Below are positions 7,904 through 16,471 of a stretch of DNA of 64,000 bases, one piece after another. Both the position numbers and the translations under genes were made by a program. The notes under the pieces were generated by a model that did not search any database, was not told the DNA's origin, and worked only from the letters and a program-made list of their open reading frames with translations. This DNA comes from Chloroflexota bacterium (GTDB lineage: Bacteria; Chloroflexota; Anaerolineae; Anaerolineales; UBA4823): NCBI GenBank assembly GCA_029782365.1, contig JAKOUW010000076.1, positions 1 to 64,000 of the forward strand, written 5' to 3'. How positions within the stretch are numbered: the stretch's first letter is position 1; each line of letters opens with the position of its first letter.

Positions 7904-8536
7904 ATGGATAATCGAGAAAAAATTTTAAAAATTGCTGATGTACATCCCGATACAGCGGTTAATATCGAGACAGTCGAAAGTGCTATTTCCCAAATTCTAA
8001 TCGCCATTGGGGAAAATCCCGACCGGCCTGGTCTCCAAGATACTCCAAATCGAGTGGCCCGTATGTACGAGGAGCTGCTTGCTGGATATCGCGAGGATCC
8101 TTACCAGATATTGAATGGTGCGATTTTTGAGGATACCTATGATGAAATGGTATTAGTTAGGGATATTGAGTTTTACAGCCTTTGCGAACACCATATGCTC
8201 CCTTTTATCGGAAGAGCCCATGTGGCATACTTTCCAAACGGGCGTGTAATTGGGCTTTCCAAGATTCCGAGGATCGTGGATTTATTTGCTCGCCGTTTGC
8301 AAATACAAGAAAGAATGACCCGCCAAATTGCAGACCTGCTGAATGCATTGCTTTCCCCACATGGAGTAGCGGTGGTAGTTGAAGGCTTGCATTTATGCTC
8401 TACGATGCGAGGCGTCCACAAACATGACGCTCGAATGACTACGTCAGCGATGTTAGGCGCATTTCGCAACAACATTGCCACGCGTGAGGAATTCCTGGAT
8501 AATATTTCTCGAGGCGCTACTCCGCTGAGGTTTTAA
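7904..8536 (+). CDS. folE: GTP cyclohydrolase I
   Basis: 210 residues, a normal length. Zinc ligands are visible as C94 and H97 in [10 protein letters not shown] and C165 in [10 protein letters not shown]. The motif [20 protein letters not shown] is diagnostic. The enzyme converts GTP to 7,8-dihydroneopterin triphosphate, the first step of folate/pterin synthesis, in the cytoplasm. No Shine-Dalgarno lies before the ATG (the upstream bases are ccaaaaaaacaaa) and an intrinsic terminator ends 13 bp earlier, so translation may be leaderless or A-rich-leader driven. The 3' end overlaps that of the convergent folB by 20 bp, placing two pterin genes tail to tail. Confidence 0.95.
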   Translation: MDNREKILKIADVHPDTAVNIETVESAISQILIAIGENPDRPGLQDTPNRVARMYEELLAGYREDPYQILNGAIFEDTYDEMVLVRDIEFYSLCEHHMLPFIGRAHVAYFPNGRVIGLSKIPRIVDLFARRLQIQERMTRQIADLLNALLSPHGVAVVVEGLHLCSTMRGVHKHDARMTTSAMLGAFRNNIATREEFLDNISRGATPLRF

Positions 8537-8888
8537 GGGGTTTCGTTCGTTTGATTTCAACGCCGACACTGCGCGCCTCAGGCATCGCCTGGGGCTTTTC
8601 TATTCTCACATTCACGGAAAATACCCCTGGTTCAGAAAGGCATAAAGAGGCGATATCTGTGCACAAAGCTTCGACGGTGTACCTTTTTGCAGTGCGGATA
8701 TGCTGGCTGATGCGCTGCGCCAAAGTGGCGTAGTTTATTGAATCGGCAAGGTTATCGCTTTGGCTGGCTTTCTGAAGATCGGTGGTGATGACAACATTCA
8801 CTAAGACTTCTTGAGGAGTGATTCGTTCGCTTTCATATACTCCTAAAATGGCGTTTACTTTGAGATCTCGAATGAATATTTTATCCAT
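8517..8888 (-). CDS. folB: Dihydroneopterin aldolase
   Basis: About 123 residues, beginning [22 protein letters not shown], with the FolB/FolX tunnelling fold signature ([34 protein letters not shown]). It cleaves 7,8-dihydroneopterin to 6-hydroxymethyl-dihydropterin, downstream of FolE in the folate pathway. An earlier ATG at 8900 directly abuts GGAGG (zero spacing), so the ATG at 8888 is preferred although its spacing is long (12). That start overlaps the end of the lgt-like gene by 8 bp, suggesting translational coupling. The gene ends inside the folE 3' end on the opposite strand. Confidence 0.9.
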   Translation of the reverse strand: MDKIFIRDLKVNAILGVYESERITPQEVLVNVVITTDLQKASQSDNLADSINYATLAQRISQHIRTAKRYTVEALCTDIASLCLSEPGVFSVNVRIEKPQAMPEARSVGVEIKRTKPLKTSAE

Positions 8889-9645
8889 TAGGTTGTCCAT
8901 CCTCCTGCGCAGCAGTTTTCGTTTGTTTTTCTAAAAAGGCAATCATGAGGAAGCTAAGAGCTAAAATGCCCCATGCAACTACCTGGATTAAACGTAAATT
9001 CCCTGTGACCAAGACGCTATCTCCATGAAAATATTCGGTGAAAAGCCGGAACCCCGCAATCCATGCTGTAAGGGTGAAAAAATCGATTCCAGGTTTTCTG
9101 ACCGGTTTTTTCCAAAACTGCCAACACCAGAGCAAAATCAATGAATCCCCAAGGAATTCATAAATTTGTGTAGGGTGTCGTATGGCGCCCAAGAGTGGAA
9201 TCCCCCACGGAAGATTTGTCGGACTTCCATAACCGTTGCCTGAGGCGAGATTTGACAGGTCATAACCCAATGCCAGCACTGCCAGAATTGGAGCAATAGA
9301 GTCCAAGGCGGTAAATAAAGCGGCTTGTTTGTGCTGTGTATAAATAATAAAGGTTACCGCGATACCAGCTAAAATACCCCAAATATCGAACATTTTTGGA
9401 TTAATTGCAACAACACTGATTGGATCAGCCCTAAAGAACTTGAAATAGGTCATCACATAAACCAGGCGGCCTCCGAGCATCCCTCCAAGCAAACTAAAGA
9501 AAAGAAGATTGTAAAATGTTGCGGCGGAAATTGCATTGCGAGAGCAAAAACGCTCAGCAATGACCGTACCCAGCCAAAAGGCAAAGATAAGAATTAATCC
9601 GGGCGCCGGGATCATAAGCCCGAATAGATTGAAATTTGGCAGCAT
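8881..9645 (-). CDS. Prolipoprotein diacylglyceryl transferase-like membrane protein
   Basis: 254 residues with about seven hydrophobic segments. Lgt-like features are GGRLVYV, GNGYGSPTNLPWG and RHPTQIYE, which correspond to the conserved Gly/Arg loop and the H-P-(S/T)-Q-x-Y-E motif of Lgt. Lgt moves diacylglycerol from phosphatidylglycerol to the lipobox cysteine at the membrane. The segment usually reading GRLGNFINGE is poorly conserved, so this could be a divergent Lgt paralogue rather than the main enzyme. It lies 3 bp after the tlpA-like gene and overlaps folB. Lipoproteins with clear lipoboxes are encoded in this window. Confidence 0.75.
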   Translation of the reverse strand: MLPNFNLFGLMIPAPGLILIFAFWLGTVIAERFCSRNAISAATFYNLLFFSLLGGMLGGRLVYVMTYFKFFRADPISVVAINPKMFDIWGILAGIAVTFIIYTQHKQAALFTALDSIAPILAVLALGYDLSNLASGNGYGSPTNLPWGIPLLGAIRHPTQIYEFLGDSLILLWCWQFWKKPVRKPGIDFFTLTAWIAGFRLFTEYFHGDSVLVTGNLRLIQVVAWGILALSFLMIAFLEKQTKTAAQEDGQPNG

Positions 9646-9648
9646 ACA

Positions 9649-10206
9649 TCACTTTCCGACGAGCATGGATTCGATTTGAATTCGTAATTGAGCTTCCGAT
9701 AATGGCCCGCCGATAACAATATCCACTATCCGTCCATCACGGCCAATAAAGAAGCTGGAAGGGAGGGCGGTGATATGATACAGGGCCCCGATTTCGCCGT
9801 TTTTGTCAAAATAGACAGGAAAATTAATCGAGTAAGCTTGCAAAAATGTTTGTACATCAACGAGAGAATCTTGATTTGACGCATTGACGCTTACCACAAT
9901 TAGGCCTTCTTCCGTGTATTCATGATAAATTTTTTCAATGGCAGGCATTTCGGCCTGGCAAGGTGGACACCAGCTCGCCCAATAGTTAATGAATACCGGC
10001 TTTCCATAAAAGTCAGAAAGGTTTTTTGCTTTTCCCTCCACATCGACTAACTTAATTGCTGGCGCTTGAAAACCCTGGTGAGGAAACTTTAATCCGAGAG
10101 TATATTTATTTTGAGATGACGGAATGGATATCCAAATCCATACCAGACCAAGTGATAACATCACCAAGAAAACAGCCTCATTTGAGCCGTGATTATTCTT
10201 TCTCAA
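9649..10206 (-). CDS. TlpA/ResA-type thiol-disulfide oxidoreductase
   Basis: 185 residues. An N-terminal signal-anchor helix (about 11-28, LVMLSLGLVWIWI) is followed by an AhpC/TSA-like thioredoxin fold. The catalytic WCPPC lies in NYWASWCPPCQAEMP and the cis-Pro region in HITALPSSFFIGRDG. These proteins face outside the membrane and reduce disulfides, for example in cytochrome c maturation. The start is TTG with GGAGAG about 9 bases upstream. It is the first gene of the leftward run tlpA-lgt-folB. A second paralogue with WCGPC lies at 17198-17767 beside ccdA. Confidence 0.88.
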   Translation of the reverse strand: MRKNNHGSNEAVFLVMLSLGLVWIWISIPSSQNKYTLGLKFPHQGFQAPAIKLVDVEGKAKNLSDFYGKPVFINYWASWCPPCQAEMPAIEKIYHEYTEEGLIVVSVNASNQDSLVDVQTFLQAYSINFPVYFDKNGEIGALYHITALPSSFFIGRDGRIVDIVIGGPLSEAQLRIQIESMLVGK

Positions 10207-10281
10207 GTGCTTTTTCTCTCCTTTAGCTGGTTAACTTAGAAAGGCAGACAGGTTGGTTCGACCATTTTGCGTGTAAACAAA

Positions 10282-10308
10282 TTACCTCCAGTGAGATTCG
10301 ATTATAAT
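10282..10308 (+). promoter_or_regulatory. Possible promoter for the NHL lipoprotein gene
   Basis: A perfect TATAAT (10303-10308) lies 58 bp before the preferred ATG at 10366. The best -35 (TTACCT, 10282-10287) gives a short 15-bp spacer, so the assignment is weak. The region is divergent between tlpA and this gene. Confidence 0.35.
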
Positions 10309-10365
10309 TCTTGAAACGATCTTCTTCCGTCAAAGAAAATTTTGAATAATTATACAAAAGGACAC

Positions 10366-11523
10366 ATGAAGCGCAACCTTTCCATTATTTTAACATCTGT
10401 TTGCCTGGCGATTTTAGCCACAGCTTGCCAATCCAAACCTACTCTTTCACCAGGGCGTTATTCCTTATCCGATTCTTATGTCATCGTGCTTGATCTGCTC
10501 CCTGGAGGTGAATATTTTCTGAATGGGCATGAACATACTTATTTAACTTCTGGTAATTATCAAATCGATAATGATCAGATCACATTTACAAACAAAACGG
10601 GCGATTGCGCTAACATCCCAGGCGCGTACAATTTTTCTTTTCAAGACAGGTTTATAAAATTCAAAGAGATTAAAGACCCTTGTGCAAAGCGATTATTATT
10701 ATTAATCCAGGAATCGTTTATCAAGCTCAGGCAACAAAACCCATATGCAAAAACTGTAAATGAAATCCCAATCGAAAATTTAAACTACTTCACGGTGGAT
10801 AGCGATGGAAACATATTCATTACGGATGGAAAAGCCAGTGCCTCAAAGTTCGATTCTAATGGAAATTTGCTGCTTACGTGGGGAAATCTTGATCATCCGA
10901 ATGGCATCATTGTGGATTCACAGGGCTTCATATTTATTGCGAATTTTGAAAATCTTCATATCAGTAAATTCTCGCCAGATGGAGAAGAACTGGTGAATTG
11001 GCAGGTGCTGACCAATTCACTAGGGCCAACCGATGTGGGCTTAGATAACCAGGGAAACATATTTATTTTGTTGAACCACGAACAAGATCACTATGTTGAG
11101 AAATTCACATCCGATGGCAAAAACATTGCTTCGTGGGCTGGAAATGGTCGAAAGGATGGACAAGTTTCAGGTATGTTCAATATTGGCCCGTTCCAGTTGG
11201 CAGTTGATACGGATGGGAACAATTACGTGACCGACCCTGATAACAATCGCGTGGTCAAGTTCGATCCAAACGGTGTTTTCCGTTATAACTTGAAGGGCGA
11301 TGCGGATCGCCAATTGGCGCAGCCAGATTTTGCGGCAGTGGATTCGAGCGGCTTTTTATATGTATTGGACCGCAGCCAGACAATATGGAAATTCGATCCA
11401 GATGGAAAGGTTACCAGTAAATGGGCTTCGCCATACTGGGGACCAATCAAAATTGACAAAAATGGCTTTTTATATGTGGGCGATTGGAATCGGATAGCAA
11501 AGCTGGATCTACCAAAACCATGA
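10366..11523 (+). CDS. NHL-repeat (beta-propeller) lipoprotein
   Basis: About 385 residues. The N-terminus MKRNLSIILTSVCLAILATAC is a lipoprotein signal with the lipobox LATAC. A small beta-sheet region (about 35-110) resembles no family I can name. From about residue 135 there are NHL-like repeats with the pattern 'xxDSxGNIFITD...ISKFSPDGE' (at least six copies), predicting a six-bladed propeller outside the cell, often a ligand- or partner-binding platform. A TTG at 10342 is also in frame, but the ATG at 10366 has AAAAGGA just upstream and starts the signal peptide correctly. Function unknown. Confidence 0.82.
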   Translation: MKRNLSIILTSVCLAILATACQSKPTLSPGRYSLSDSYVIVLDLLPGGEYFLNGHEHTYLTSGNYQIDNDQITFTNKTGDCANIPGAYNFSFQDRFIKFKEIKDPCAKRLLLLIQESFIKLRQQNPYAKTVNEIPIENLNYFTVDSDGNIFITDGKASASKFDSNGNLLLTWGNLDHPNGIIVDSQGFIFIANFENLHISKFSPDGEELVNWQVLTNSLGPTDVGLDNQGNIFILLNHEQDHYVEKFTSDGKNIASWAGNGRKDGQVSGMFNIGPFQLAVDTDGNNYVTDPDNNRVVKFDPNGVFRYNLKGDADRQLAQPDFAAVDSSGFLYVLDRSQTIWKFDPDGKVTSKWASPYWGPIKIDKNGFLYVGDWNRIAKLDLPKP

Positions 11524-11540
11524 GGATATTGAAGTGTTTT

Positions 11541-12032
11541 CTATTTTGCTTTAATTGGTTCGACTTGCAGGTTCCCAAAATTGACGCGCAGAATATCTCC
11601 TGGTTGCACAACATTACCCATGTTTGGAAACATAAATTCGTACATCATTGATGATGCTGTAGACCGTTCAGGCAGCAATGGCATTGCGTTCGGCTTGCTC
11701 AGCACCAATTGCGGCGGCTTCTTTGGATCGCCTATCAAAACTTTGGCTTTATTAAAATCTAGAATTTGAAGCTCTAAGTCAATGATTGCTTCTCCGCTAC
11801 CCATCATCGGCGCGACGCCCAGGAAATTGATTCGTATGCCGTATTTTTTTTCCAATTCTTGTTGAGATATCACTGTCTTTCTGCCCATTGCTTCACCCAG
11901 GTTGTTGACGGTTTTATCAAAACTGCCTCCTATGGTGCTGGCGATCAAAATAATTACAACAATGAGCGCAGGTAGCAGGTAGATTGTTTTTAGATTATAT
12001 TTTTCAAGAAACTGTGAAAGCCAATTGTTCAT
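11541..12032 (-). CDS. Small single-pass membrane protein of unknown function
   Basis: About 163 residues. A cytoplasmic N-terminus (MNNWLSQFLEKY) and one membrane helix (about 18-36, IYLLPALIVVIILIAS) precede an external, mostly beta domain ending GDILRVNFGNLQVEPIKAK. No family recognised. An ATG at 12089 is in frame, but the ATG at 12032 has AAGGA at proper spacing and puts the helix at the usual position. It is transcribed convergently with the NHL lipoprotein (17 bp between stops) and divergently from the copper operon. Confidence 0.65.
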   Translation of the reverse strand: MNNWLSQFLEKYNLKTIYLLPALIVVIILIASTIGGSFDKTVNNLGEAMGRKTVISQQELEKKYGIRINFLGVAPMMGSGEAIIDLELQILDFNKAKVLIGDPKKPPQLVLSKPNAMPLLPERSTASSMMYEFMFPNMGNVVQPGDILRVNFGNLQVEPIKAK

Positions 12033-12132
12033 TCTATTTCCTTCGATAGGCGATGAAAAGATTTTATCATTATGAAACACCAGGTTCAAGATCTACTTCT
12101 ACAAGATTTGTATTATTCTATTCTCACACCGC

Positions 12133-12161
12133 TTGACATAATTTCCACCTGGTATTATACT
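12133..12161 (+). promoter_or_regulatory. Consensus sigma70 promoter of the copper operon
   Basis: TTGACA (12133-12138), exactly 17 bp, then TATACT (12156-12161). The predicted start of transcription falls inside the adjacent C/G-tract operator, so a bound repressor would block initiation. Confidence 0.85.
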
Positions 12162-12166
12162 CGATA

Positions 12167-12193
12167 TATACCCACCCCCCCTGGGGGGGGATG
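12167..12193 (+). promoter_or_regulatory. CsoR-type operator (C-tract/G-tract pseudo-palindrome)
   Basis: TATACCCA is followed by seven C, one T and eight G, then ATGA. CsoR-family tetramers bind GC-tract pseudo-palindromes of this form. The site overlaps the predicted +1 of the promoter at 12133-12161 and lies 12 bp before csoR, so autoregulation of csoR-copZ-copA is expected. Confidence 0.75.
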
Positions 12194-12204
12194 ACGAGGA
12201 CCCC

Positions 12205-12474
12205 TTGAATAATGATGACACGATCAAACGATTAAAAACCGTTGAAGGCCATATTCGCGGTATTCAACGCATGCTGGAAGAAGATGCGTATTGTATCGAT
12301 GTAATCCGACAAATTCAAGCTGTTGAAGCAGCACTAAACAAAATCAGTGCGGGAATTTTGGAGGGGCACCTCAATTCATGCCTTATTACGGCTGTTCGTG
12401 GAGAAAACGCTGCAGAGAGGGAACGAGTCTTGCGAGAATTGGTTGATGTATTCGATGCAGCGAAGAAAACCTAA
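12205..12474 (+). CDS. csoR: Copper-sensing repressor CsoR
   Basis: 89 residues of the all-helical DUF156/CsoR family (KRLKTVEGHIRGIQRMLEED). The copper-binding triad C30-H55-C59 is complete (DAYCIDV; GHLNSC), which favours Cu(I) over formaldehyde (FrmR) or nickel (RcnR) sensing. The apo-repressor binds DNA and releases it when Cu(I) binds. The start is TTG, since nearby ATGs are out of frame, with GAGGA a few bases upstream. It heads the operon with copZ 19 bp and copA 302 bp downstream. Confidence 0.93.
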   Translation: MNNDDTIKRLKTVEGHIRGIQRMLEEDAYCIDVIRQIQAVEAALNKISAGILEGHLNSCLITAVRGENAAERERVLRELVDVFDAAKKT

Positions 12475-12493
12475 TTCCTAAAGGAGAATACGT

Positions 12494-12700
12494 ATGAAGA
12501 CTGTAACTTATTCCATTCCCAACATTTCTTGTGGCCACTGTGTGCACACGATCCAGACTGAATTGAAAGATCTGGCTGGTGTCAAAGAAGTCAAAGCTGA
12601 CCAGACCAACAAGACGACAACGGTTAGTTATGATTTGCCAGCCACCGAGGAAGCTATCAAGACCCTTTTGGCAGAGATTAATTATCCCGTTGCGGCTTAA
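12494..12700 (+). CDS. copZ: Copper chaperone CopZ (heavy-metal-associated domain)
   Basis: 68 residues, a single ferredoxin-like HMA domain with the metal-binding CxxC in NISCGHCVHTIQ (C13 and C16). It carries Cu(I) in the cytoplasm to the N-terminal domain of CopA and may load or unload CsoR. A strong AAGGAGA lies upstream of the ATG. The adjacent operator, csoR and copA make the assignment firm. Confidence 0.93.
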   Translation: MKTVTYSIPNISCGHCVHTIQTELKDLAGVKEVKADQTNKTTTVSYDLPATEEAIKTLLAEINYPVAA

Positions 12701-12717
12701 CGGTTAGATAGTCGGTG

Positions 12718-12757
12718 ACGCGGCGGGAAGAGGGGTGTAACCCCGTTTCCGCCGCGT
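12718..12757 (+). terminator. GC-rich intercistronic hairpin between copZ and copA
   Basis: ACGCGGCGG pairs with CCGCCGCGT, and an inner GGGG pairs with CCCC around TGTAA, giving a long interrupted stem. The T-run is missing (TCTATTATAGG follows), so full termination is unlikely. It could stabilise the csoR-copZ mRNA 3' end or reduce copA expression relative to the chaperone. Confidence 0.6.
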
Positions 12758-12776
12758 TCTATTATAGGAGTTCACA

Positions 12777-15212
12777 ATGGCTGATACAAAGCAAATAACT
12801 CTACCTGTTACTGGTATGACTTGCGCCAACTGCGTGGCAACTGTTGAACGCAATCTTAAGAGGCTGAACGGTGTTTCCTCCGCGGTCGTTAACCTTTCTT
12901 CGGAGAGAGCGACGATTGAGTTTAACGGTGAATTGTTAGCCTTACCAGACATCATTGCCAGGGTAGAGCGAGCAGGATATGGCGTGGCGACCGGTGAAGC
13001 AGACCTGGTGATCAAACGTCTGGCGGACGATAACGATGCTCGTCGGCTTGAAAAAGCCCTGTTAAAATTGAATGGCGTTCTCGATGCCCAAGTCACGATT
13101 GCAACCGAAAAAGCGCGTGTAAAATATATTCCGACGATCATTTCTCAAACAGAGATCAGGCGGGCAATTTCAGCCGCTGGTTTTGAAGCGCTTGTTTTCG
13201 GAGGAGAGACTGAAGACGCTGAAGCGAAAGCGCGTGAAAACGAGATTCACGAACAGAAAATTTTATTGACCATCGGTTTGATCTTCACTATCCCGTTGTT
13301 TGTTTTTTCTATGGCGCGAGATTTCGGCTTATTAGGGTCTTGGGCTTTTGCAAATTGGACGCAGTATGCCATGCTCGATTTGGCGACTGTCGTTCAGTTT
13401 ATTGTCGGCTGGCAATATTATGTAGGCGCATATAAATCATTGCGCAATCGCACGGCAAATATGGATGTTTTGATTGCGATGGGTTCATCGGTAGCCTATT
13501 TTTATTCCATGGCGGTTACTTTCCATATCATCCCTGGAATGGTATATTTTGAAACTTCGGCAGTAATCATCACCCTGATTCGGCTGGGCAAATTTTTGGA
13601 AGCCAAGGCTAAAGGACGCACCAGTGAAGCAATCAAAAAACTGATGGGTTTAAGAGCGAAAACAGCGCGAGTTCTAAGAGCCTCAGAAATTGGCTCTGGT
13701 TTGAAAGAACAAGAAATACCCGTGGATGATGTTCGAGTGGGAGATTTTGTTCTGGTTCGTCCTGGGGAGAAAATCCCGGTAGATGGAGTTGTTGTTGAGG
13801 GTCGTTCGGCTGTCGATGAGGCGATGATTACCGGTGAATCGCTGCCCGTTGAAAAAGGTCCCGGAGATACCCTGATCGGTGCAACCCTCAATAAGCTTGG
13901 ATTATTGAAATTTGAAGCAACCAAAGTGGGCAAAGAAACAGCGTTGGCGCAGATCATCCGGCTCGTGGAAGATGCTCAAGGCAGCAAGGCGCCGATCCAA
14001 AAATTAGCTGATATGGTATCAAATTACTTCGTCCCGGCTGTTATCGGTATAGCTGCGCTTACGTTCATTGCCTGGTATTTCTTTGGACCAGTTTTGCCGG
14101 AAAGTGCTGTAAACGACGAATTTACCCGGGCTTTGATTAATATGGTGGCTGTTTTGGTGATCGCCTGCCCATGCGCAATGGGCCTGGCAACCCCCACTGC
14201 GGTGATGGTGGGTACCGGCAAGGGTGCCGAGATGGGGATTTTATTCCGCAACAGCGAAGCCTTGGAACAGGCTGGTAATACAACCGTTGTCGTTTTAGAT
14301 AAGACCGGTACGGTCACGAAGGGACAGCCAGCCGTCACCGATATTGTGACTCTGGGTCACTATTCCAGCGAAGATATTTTGCGATTGGCAGCCAGTGTAG
14401 AGAAAGGCAGTGAGCACCCATTGGGTGAAGCTATCTGGGCTGAGGCAACCAATCATGGCATTAATTTGGTGGAACCAAATGGTTTTCAGGCTGAGGCAGG
14501 TCATGGGGTATTTGCGGAAGTGAGTGGACTCAAGGTTACTGTTGGCAACTTGCGGATGATGAAAGCGCATTCCTTTTCACTCGCCGGTGTCGAAGAAGTC
14601 ATTGAAAAATTACAGTCCGAAGCCAAGACCACGATGCTGGTCGCCATTGAAGAACAGGTTGAAGGTGTAATCGCTGTCGCCGATACACTCAAAGAAGGTT
14701 CTAAGGCTGCAATTGCCGAATTACATAAGATGGGCCTCACAGTAGTGATGATTACAGGCGATAACCAGAAGACAGCCAACGCTATTGCTCGCCAGGTAGG
14801 CATTGACTCTGTGTTAGCCGAAGTGTTACCGGATGGCAAAGCAGCCGAAATCAAAAAATTGCAGGAGGCTGGGGCTGTGGTAGCTATGGTAGGCGATGGC
14901 GTCAACGATGCCCCGGCGCTGGCGCAGGCGGATGTGGGCCTGGCCATTGGAACTGGCGCTGATGTCGCAATGGCGGCAGCGCAAGTTACTCTAATCAGTG
15001 GTGAACTTCAAGGTGTAGCCCGGGCCATTCGTCTTTCGAAAAAAACCCTGAGCACGATCAAGCAAAACCTTTTTTGGGCATTCTTCTACAATGTAATTTT
15101 GATACCCGCTGCAGCATTAGGATATCTCATACCGATGCTGGCGGCAGGCGCAATGGCATTCAGCAGCGTCTTTGTTGTTTCGAACAGCCTTCGGCTGCGT
15201 AAGTATGCGTAG
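12777..15212 (+). CDS. copA: Cu(I)-exporting P1B-type ATPase CopA
   Basis: 811 residues. The first HMA domain has C16 and C19 (GMTCANC). A second HMA-like domain (about 75-142) has lost its CxxC. The core then shows TGES, the ion-channel C464-P465-C466 in [11 protein letters not shown], the phosphorylated D508 in DKTGT, the P1B-specific SEHPLG, MITGDNQ and [10 protein letters not shown]. Eight membrane helices are expected. It pumps Cu(I) out of the cytoplasm. GGAG precedes the ATG. It is the last gene of the CsoR-controlled operon and is followed by a perfect inverted repeat. Confidence 0.95.
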   Translation: MADTKQITLPVTGMTCANCVATVERNLKRLNGVSSAVVNLSSERATIEFNGELLALPDIIARVERAGYGVATGEADLVIKRLADDNDARRLEKALLKLNGVLDAQVTIATEKARVKYIPTIISQTEIRRAISAAGFEALVFGGETEDAEAKARENEIHEQKILLTIGLIFTIPLFVFSMARDFGLLGSWAFANWTQYAMLDLATVVQFIVGWQYYVGAYKSLRNRTANMDVLIAMGSSVAYFYSMAVTFHIIPGMVYFETSAVIITLIRLGKFLEAKAKGRTSEAIKKLMGLRAKTARVLRASEIGSGLKEQEIPVDDVRVGDFVLVRPGEKIPVDGVVVEGRSAVDEAMITGESLPVEKGPGDTLIGATLNKLGLLKFEATKVGKETALAQIIRLVEDAQGSKAPIQKLADMVSNYFVPAVIGIAALTFIAWYFFGPVLPESAVNDEFTRALINMVAVLVIACPCAMGLATPTAVMVGTGKGAEMGILFRNSEALEQAGNTTVVVLDKTGTVTKGQPAVTDIVTLGHYSSEDILRLAASVEKGSEHPLGEAIWAEATNHGINLVEPNGFQAEAGHGVFAEVSGLKVTVGNLRMMKAHSFSLAGVEEVIEKLQSEAKTTMLVAIEEQVEGVIAVADTLKEGSKAAIAELHKMGLTVVMITGDNQKTANAIARQVGIDSVLAEVLPDGKAAEIKKLQEAGAVVAMVGDGVNDAPALAQADVGLAIGTGADVAMAAAQVTLISGELQGVARAIRLSKKTLSTIKQNLFWAFFYNVILIPAAALGYLIPMLAAGAMAFSSVFVVSNSLRLRKYA

Positions 15213-15216
15213 ATGA

Positions 15217-15246
15217 GAGCCTGATTGCTTCAAAACAATCAGGCTC
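15217..15246 (+). terminator. 11-bp perfect hairpin after copA
   Basis: GAGCCTGATTG pairs perfectly with CAATCAGGCTC across an 8-base loop, 4 bp after the copA stop. The following bases are AAAAATT rather than a T-run, but its position marks the operon end. Confidence 0.7.
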
Positions 15247-15323
15247 AAAAATTCACCAATATTAATCGATAACTACATTCAATCTATTGACCGGTCTATT
15301 TTTTACGGTTATGCTTAACACCT

Positions 15324-16430
15324 GTGAAAAAGCACTCAATTAATCGTCGGGAATTCTTACAATTAGCCGGTCTGGGGGCTGGCAGTTTTTTTCTCAAACC
15401 TGAGAGAATCTCTCTGGTAAGGGAGGCGGCCGAATTTCCGCCGTTTGAACGATTAGGCCGTGTGTGCGTTGGCAAGGTAAACCTGAAGCAAAGGCCGGAT
15501 GAAGCCAGTACTACCGTCGGCGTACTATATGAAGATGCAATTGTACCCTGGCTGAGAGAAGCAGTTGGTCCAAAGCCATATTACATCAACCAACGTTGGG
15601 TAGAGACACCAGATGGTTATATCTATGCTCCTTATCTGCAGCCAGTACGTAATCTTCCCAACAAGCCTGTCAATCAACTGCAATCAACAAAACTCGGAGA
15701 TGGCATGTGGGCAGAAGTTACTGTTCCTTATGCGGATGTCACTCTTCAGTCTGAGCCAAGTGCCAATTCCTGGATCAAGGCTATGATGGATATAAACTTT
15801 CCCATCCGAGTCTATTATCAGATGGTGTTTTGGATCGACCGCATCCGCACCTCTAACAGTGGCCAGGTGGAATATCGGATCAATCCCAATTACTATGGCG
15901 GGGTGGATATGCTGTGGGTGCCGGCAGAATCAATGCGTCCGATCACCGTTGATGAAATCACACCAATTCACCCGGATTCAACGAACAAACACATTTTGGT
16001 GGATGTAATCCGCCAATCTCTTTCGTGCTTCGAAGGCAAAGATGAAGTTTATTATTGCCGGGTTTCGACAGGCGCAAAATTTGACGCTTATGGAAATGCT
16101 GTGGAAAAATGGTCCACACCCGTAGGGCAGCACCGGGTTCAACGGAAATACCTGACATTACAGATGAGTGGAGGAACTACGGGGGCTGGCTATGATTTGC
16201 CTGGAATTGGTTGGACAACAATCTTTGCAACCGGGGGTGTCGCAATTCATTCAACGTTCTGGCATAACGATTATGGCGTTCCCCGCTCACACGGCTGCGT
16301 CAATGCTCTTCCGGAGGATGCAAAATGGATATTCCGGTGGACTGCGCCGCAGGTTCAATATGATATTGGGTTAAATGATGTGAGCATCACAGGAGAAGAC
16401 AGCACCGGCGTCCAGGTCGTTGAAGGTTAA
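15324..16430 (+). CDS. Tat-exported L,D-transpeptidase (YkuD domain)
   Basis: 368 residues. The N-terminus MKKHSINRREFLQLAGLGAG carries a twin-arginine signal (RREFLQLAG). Residues about 40-110 and 120-200 look like two SH3-like modules (LKQRPDEASTTVGVLYED). The C-terminal YkuD domain (about 225-355) has the catalytic motif HxGC type, with H323 and C325 in RSHGCVN, and an upstream conserved His in AIHSTFW. It probably forms 3-3 cross-links or attaches proteins in peptidoglycan outside the membrane. Start is GTG without a clear SD, and no later start would leave the Tat motif. The ccdA gene follows by 41 bp. Confidence 0.9.
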   Translation: MKKHSINRREFLQLAGLGAGSFFLKPERISLVREAAEFPPFERLGRVCVGKVNLKQRPDEASTTVGVLYEDAIVPWLREAVGPKPYYINQRWVETPDGYIYAPYLQPVRNLPNKPVNQLQSTKLGDGMWAEVTVPYADVTLQSEPSANSWIKAMMDINFPIRVYYQMVFWIDRIRTSNSGQVEYRINPNYYGGVDMLWVPAESMRPITVDEITPIHPDSTNKHILVDVIRQSLSCFEGKDEVYYCRVSTGAKFDAYGNAVEKWSTPVGQHRVQRKYLTLQMSGGTTGAGYDLPGIGWTTIFATGGVAIHSTFWHNDYGVPRSHGCVNALPEDAKWIFRWTAPQVQYDIGLNDVSITGEDSTGVQVVEG

Positions 16431-16471
16431 TTCTCTCAAAACCAACAATTTAAAGGAGTTCTTAAACAAAC

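Noticed and set aside
8881..9645. Certain assignment as the essential Lgt
   Set aside because: The Gly/Asn signature loop is divergent, so only family-level similarity is claimed.
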